Of a stretch of DNA of 5,918 nt, positions 4,864-5,918 are shown piece by piece. The stretch comes from Opitutia bacterium (lineage in GTDB: Bacteria; Verrucomicrobiota; Verrucomicrobiia; Opitutales; Coraliomargaritaceae), in the NCBI GenBank assembly GCA_018663485.1, contig JABJQI010000107.1:1-5918 (forward strand), read 5' to 3'. Position numbers and translations under genes: made by a program. Positions within the stretch are counted from its first letter, which is position 1, and each line of letters opens with the position of its first letter. The notes under the pieces are model-generated. The model was not told the DNA's origin. It searched no databases and saw nothing but the letters and a program-made list of their open reading frames with translations.

Positions 4864-5918
4864 ATGAACAAACCCCGTCTCTCTTTTTGGCAAATATGGA
4901 ATATGAGCTTTGGATTTTTCGGCATCCAGTTCGGTTTTGCCCTGCAGAATGCCAATGTGAGTCGTATCTTCGAAACACTCGGAGCCGACAAGCATGCAAT
5001 ACCGCTCCTCTGGATTGCCGCACCTTTAACTGGTTTGATTGTTCAGCCCATCGTTGGATATTTTAGTGATCGAACCTGGTGTAAACTCGGGCGCCGCCGG
5101 CCTTATTTTTTAGGTGGAGCGGTCTGTGCCTCTATGGCGCTCATTGGCATGCCTAATTCTGCTTACCTCTGGATGGCCGCTGGTATGCTATGGATTATGG
5201 ATGCGTCTATCAATGTATCTATGGAGCCTTTTCGTGCTTTTGTTGGCGACGTGCTGCCTTCTGAGCAGCGCACCAGAGGCTTTGCGATGCAGAGCTTTTT
5301 TATTGGTGCAGGCTCAGTGATCGCTTCGGCTTTACCCTATATGTTAACCAATTGGTGTGGGGTGTCCAACGTCGCAGCCGAGGGGGTGATTCCAGATTCG
5401 GTTAAATGGTCTTTTTATCTAGGGGCAGCAGTGTTCTTCGCCGCTGTGCTCTGGACTGTTGTCAAAAGTAAGGAATACAGCCCTGACGAACTGGCGGCCT
5501 TCGAAGGATCCGAGTCTGCTGAAGATGAGTCTTCGGCGCGTAACCGAGTCGCGGGCGAAGCTGCTGCTTCTGAGCTTCGTTTGAAAAAGAAGGCGCAGCA
5601 TGGGCCGATCTTTTTAATCGTAGGTGTATTATTGTCCGCCGCAGTCTATTTTGTGGGATGGGAACAAGAGCTCTATATCGTGACTGGTGGATTTGTTGCG
5701 CTTGGGATACTTCTTCTGCTCTCAGTCGTGCTTCAGAACAAAGATGCGTCATCAAACGGTCTAGTCGTCGTTATGGATGATTTATACGCCATGCCTAAAA
5801 CGATGAGGCAGCTGGCGGTCGTTCAATTTTTCTCGTGGTTTGCTCTCTTCTCCATGTGGATCTATACCACTGCCGCCGTAACGAGCCACCTCTACGATAT
5901 GCGGATTGGTCTTGAAGA
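4864..5918 (+). CDS. MFS sugar transporter, SLC45/GPH-like (3' end outside window)
   Basis: The frame runs from ATG 4864 to the right edge without a stop (351 residues visible). It is an inner-membrane carrier of the major facilitator superfamily, probably a proton-coupled importer of a glucoside or maltodextrin. Evidence: IQFGFALQNANVSRIFETLG (21-40) after the first helix; the loop-2/3 motif GYFSDRTWCKLGRRRPYF (65-82), with Asp69, Arg70 and the Arg-Arg-Arg-Pro run typical of SLC45-like sugar carriers; SMEPFRAFVGDVLP (119-132); and FFSWFALFSMWIYTTAAV (322-339) at the start of the C-terminal half. Helices 1-6 end near 200. A charged loop (201-247) is followed by two additional hydrophobic segments (248-266, 269-290) before the C-terminal domain. 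ATG 4864 is 26 bases after the malQ stop and has no clear Shine-Dalgarno. The pairing with malQ suggests maltose or malto-oligosaccharide as substrate; this is inference. Confidence 0.9.
   Translation, partial: MNKPRLSFWQIWNMSFGFFGIQFGFALQNANVSRIFETLGADKHAIPLLWIAAPLTGLIVQPIVGYFSDRTWCKLGRRRPYFLGGAVCASMALIGMPNSAYLWMAAGMLWIMDASINVSMEPFRAFVGDVLPSEQRTRGFAMQSFFIGAGSVIASALPYMLTNWCGVSNVAAEGVIPDSVKWSFYLGAAVFFAAVLWTVVKSKEYSPDELAAFEGSESAEDESSARNRVAGEAAASELRLKKKAQHGPIFLIVGVLLSAAVYFVGWEQELYIVTGGFVALGILLLLSVVLQNKDASSNGLVVVMDDLYAMPKTMRQLAVVQFFSWFALFSMWIYTTAAVTSHLYDMRIGLE

Noticed and set aside
4788..5066. 92-residue plus-strand frame spanning the malQ end and transporter start
   Set aside because: It overlaps two well-supported genes in another frame and resembles nothing known.

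Overview
The window reads as chromosomal DNA of a Gram-negative-type bacterium, most likely a marine Verrucomicrobiota of the Opitutae/Puniceicoccales kind. This is inferred from three things: a TPR - ExbB - ExbD - ExbD gene order, a secreted protein with the Asp-Gly-Trp / Gly-x-Gly-x-Gly-Phe-Gly-x-Trp signature I associate with that group, and a MalQ plus SLC45-like sugar transporter pair. GC content is about half by eye. All genes lie on the + strand and are densely packed. No RNA gene, insertion sequence, CRISPR array or phage gene was seen.

Region 1 (1-2163) is an energy-transducing inner-membrane module. It holds the C-terminal part of a TPR protein whose start lies outside the window, an ExbB/TolQ-type proton-channel protein with an N-terminal signal sequence, and two consecutive ExbD-type proteins. 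The TPR stop and exbB start overlap as ATGA, and the remaining gaps are 27 and 8 bases, so this is almost certainly one operon. Such modules use the proton gradient to drive outer-membrane transport or another envelope process. No TonB or receptor gene is in view.

Region 2 (2164-2390) is a 227-base intergenic stretch. It has no convincing terminator, but it contains a plausible sigma70-type promoter (TTGATA, 17-base spacer, CATTAT) about 90 bases before the next gene.

Region 3 (2391-5918) looks like an alpha-glucan/maltodextrin unit: a secreted protein of unknown function, malQ (GH77 4-alpha-glucanotransferase), and an MFS sugar transporter cut by the right edge. The secreted protein and malQ overlap by one base (TAATG), and malQ has the only strong Shine-Dalgarno in the window. 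A reasonable model is that the transporter imports a glucoside or malto-oligosaccharide, MalQ rearranges it in the cytoplasm, and the secreted protein acts outside. Only the MalQ reaction is secure.

Nothing here is clearly an undescribed system. The best leads are the uncharacterised secreted protein locked to malQ, the twin exbD genes sharing an exact 26-base segment at the same in-frame offset, the two extra hydrophobic segments in the transporter, and a strong G-over-C bias confined to the secreted-protein/malQ pair.
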